NCBI GenBank assembly: GCA_021647345.1
Contig: JAKIUX010000059.1
Location: 1 to 6,551, forward strand
Direction: 5' to 3'
DNA length: 6,551 nt
Source of the DNA: Hydrogenimonas sp.
GTDB taxonomy: Bacteria; Campylobacterota; Campylobacteria; Campylobacterales; Hydrogenimonadaceae
The position numbers and the translations under genes were made by a program. The notes beneath the pieces are model-generated. The model was not told the origin of the DNA and made no database searches. It saw only the letters and a list, made by a program, of their open reading frames with translations. Below are positions 4,595-6,551 of this stretch, one piece after another. The stretch's first letter is position 1. Each line of letters begins with the position of its first letter.

Positions 4595-6551
4595 ATGGCT
4601 ATTGCAAGCCTGCTCTTGAGGGTTTCAGGCGGCCTTTTGATCGTCCCTTTAAACTCTTTAATACAATATTTAGCACCGCCAAAGAGGATCGGCACAATTT
4701 TAGCCGGAAACAACTTTATTCAAAATGTTACGATGATACTCTTTCTCGTCGCCACCATACTTCTTGTGCAAACCGGCTTCTCATCTTACGGCATATTCAA
4801 CACAGCTGCACTCATAACTCTTATAGGCTCTCTTTACGCCTTCTCTGAAATTGCGCAGCTTGCAGCCAGAGTGGTTTTGATTCCTATATTGAAGACAAGG
4901 TATAGGCTATTTGTGGAGGGGCTTGAGAATCTACCCCAAAGAGGCGGTGTGCTGCTTCTTGGAAACCATATCAGCTGGATAGATTGGCTTATTTTGCAAG
5001 TGGCATCGCCAAGACCATTGAAGTTTGTTATGGAAAGAAGCATATATGAGCAGTGGTACCTGAAGTGGTTTCTCAAAAGATTCGACGTTATCCCAATATC
5101 TGGTGTAGCGAGCAAAGGGGCTTTAGAGGCGGTTAGAGAGCGCCTTTTAAAAGGCGAAGCCGTATCCCTTTTTCCGGAGGGCAGAATCAGCTACAACGGT
5201 CAGCTCGGAGAGTTTAAAAAGGGGTTCGAGCTAATATTGAAAGATGTGGATGTGCCTGTAGTTCCATTCTATCTCCACGGACTATGGGGTTCGACATTCT
5301 CAAGAGCCTGTTCAGGATATAAGCTCATAACAAGAAGCGGGCCGCGTCGCGAAGTGGGTGTGGTTTTCGGCAGACCGCTTAAGTCGAATGCCGATAGAGT
5401 AGCAGTAAAGCAGGCTGTGCAGTCACTATCGTTTAAAGCTTGGGATAGAAGCGTCTCATCTATGAAGCCTTTGCATTTTCACTGGCTAAGAAGATGCAAA
5501 GAGGCTCCATTCAAGAGAGCGCTTGCCGACGATACAGGCAGCGATATGAATAGATTGAAGATGCTCACTTCTGTGCTTCTCTTTTCAAAGCTTTTAAAAA
5601 ATAGTTTAGGCAAAAGCCGAAATATCGGAGTTTTGCTACCATCATCCGCCGCCGGAGCCATTGCCAATATGACCCTTCTTGCTATGGGCAAAAGAGTAGT
5701 GAACCTAAACTACACTATCGATCCAAAGGCGCTAAAATATGCTATGCAAAAGGCTGATATAGAGTATGTCGTAACATCTGAAAGGTTTTTAAAGAGGCTT
5801 GAAAAGAGGGGGTTTAACCCGCTTGAAGGTGAATCTGGCGTAAAACCTATTTTGATGGAAGAGCTTGCAAAACAGATTAGACCTGTGCAGAAGGCATTGA
5901 CACTTGCTGCTGCTTTGCTGCTTCCTAAAGCTCTTTTGGAGGCTCTCTATTTTGAAAAGTGCCGACTAAACGATACTGCAGCAATACTATTTAGCAGCGG
6001 AAGCGAAGGAGTACCAAAGGGTATAGAGCTTACCCATAAAAACCTTCTTGGGAATATAAAGCAGGTTAGCGCTATGCTAAATTTCTGCGACGAAGATGTG
6101 ATTTTAAACTCCCTTCCGATCTTCCACTCATTCGGATTGACGGTAACTACTCTTCTGCCTCTGTGCGAGGGTGTCGAAATGGTGAGTGTCGCCGACCCGA
6201 CCGACGCTCTGGCTGTCGGCAAAAGCGCGGCAAGGTACAGAGCTACAATCATCTTCGGTACCGCCACATTCTTTAGAATCTACACCAAAAACAGAAAGCT
6301 GCACCCGCTCATGTTCTCGAGCGTCAGAATGGCGGTAGCGGGTGCCGAGAAGCTAAAACCTCAAATCAGAAAAGATTTTAAAGCAAAATTTGGAATTGAT
6401 CTTTTCGAAGGGTACGGCACTACAGAGACATCACCTGTAGTTTCTGTAAATATGCCCGATATGCTCGACCCAGATACGCTAAAGCTTATAATTGGGCATA
6501 AAGAGGGCAGCGTAGGCCAGCCTCTGCCCGGAACACTTATCAAAATAGTAG
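4595..6551 (+). CDS. aas: Aas-like portion: LplT C-terminal helices, PlsC acyltransferase and acyl-ACP synthetase; cut by right edge
   Basis: Residue numbers here count from ATG 3617. After the TAG the frame first encodes the last three transporter helices (about 325-415). A PlsC glycerolipid acyltransferase domain follows, with the H-x4-D motif NHISWID (H451, D456), FPEGR (E521) and VPVVPFYLHG. An AMP-forming acyl-ACP synthetase comes next, with the P-loop SSGSEGVPKG (793-802), LPIFHSFGL, GYGTTETSP (E937) and SVGQPLPG before the edge. In E. coli, Aas activates a fatty acid onto bound ACP and transfers it to 2-acyl-lysophosphatidylethanolamine delivered by LplT; here all three jobs share one chain. 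About 150 more residues are expected beyond the window. If translated separately, the first usable ATG is 4595, but its upstream bases (4577-4594) lack a purine-rich ribosome binding site. All visible catalytic motifs are intact, which argues against long-standing decay. Confidence 0.85.
   Translation, partial: MAIASLLLRVSGGLLIVPLNSLIQYLAPPKRIGTILAGNNFIQNVTMILFLVATILLVQTGFSSYGIFNTAALITLIGSLYAFSEIAQLAARVVLIPILKTRYRLFVEGLENLPQRGGVLLLGNHISWIDWLILQVASPRPLKFVMERSIYEQWYLKWFLKRFDVIPISGVASKGALEAVRERLLKGEAVSLFPEGRISYNGQLGEFKKGFELILKDVDVPVVPFYLHGLWGSTFSRACSGYKLITRSGPRREVGVVFGRPLKSNADRVAVKQAVQSLSFKAWDRSVSSMKPLHFHWLRRCKEAPFKRALADDTGSDMNRLKMLTSVLLFSKLLKNSLGKSRNIGVLLPSSAAGAIANMTLLAMGKRVVNLNYTIDPKALKYAMQKADIEYVVTSERFLKRLEKRGFNPLEGESGVKPILMEELAKQIRPVQKALTLAAALLLPKALLEALYFEKCRLNDTAAILFSSGSEGVPKGIELTHKNLLGNIKQVSAMLNFCDEDVILNSLPIFHSFGLTVTTLLPLCEGVEMVSVADPTDALAVGKSAARYRATIIFGTATFFRIYTKNRKLHPLMFSSVRMAVAGAEKLKPQIRKDFKAKFGIDLFEGYGTTETSPVVSVNMPDMLDPDTLKLIIGHKEGSVGQPLPGTLIKIV

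Noticed and set aside
5947..6267. Minus-strand open frame of 106 codons opposite the acyl-ACP synthetase
   Set aside because: It covers the strand opposite the P-loop SSGSEGVPKG, which is clearly the coding strand's motif.

Overview
The window looks like chromosomal DNA from a Campylobacterota (epsilonproteobacterial) relative such as the Sulfurimonas, Sulfurovum or Hydrogenimonas groups. This is inferred from moderate GC, heavy use of AGA and ATA codons, tightly overlapping genes (three ATGA junctions), a HAMP-less histidine kinase with an H-D-L-N-T-P phosphorylation box, and an LplT-PlsC-acyl-ACP-synthetase gene fusion. No rRNA, tRNA, CRISPR array, insertion sequence or phage gene was seen.

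The window splits into two divergent gene groups around an intergenic region at about 2777-2957. Leftward (minus strand) run an OmpR-type response regulator, a sensor histidine kinase overlapping it by 4 bases, an 86-base gap, a 78-residue PqqD-like protein, and an ATP-grasp enzyme overlapping that by 4 bases and cut by the left window edge. PqqD-like domains usually hold the leader of a peptide substrate, and ATP-grasp enzymes form amide or related bonds with ATP. The pair is therefore a candidate peptide or small-molecule modification module. The same arrangement, ATG[A/T]TA - 10 bases - GTTAATnAAnnGnTAA on the plus strand, lies upstream of both the regulator gene and the PqqD gene. This fits the two-component system controlling itself and the module.

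Rightward (plus strand) run a strong sigma70-type promoter, a MerR-family regulator, and, overlapping it by 4 bases, a long reading frame encoding a lysophospholipid transporter (LplT-like), a PlsC acyltransferase and an acyl-ACP synthetase (Aas-like). This is a phospholipid salvage and remodelling protein in one chain. The frame is interrupted by a single TAG at 4574-4576 between predicted transmembrane helices 9 and 10. It then stays open for 658 codons to the right edge with all visible catalytic motifs intact. The stop is either a recent mutation, a sequencing error, or a site of readthrough or reinitiation, and it is the most striking anomaly in the window.

No stretch over 300 bases lacks a gene. 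The divergent spacer of about 180 bases holds two promoters, a direct repeat and an inverted repeat.
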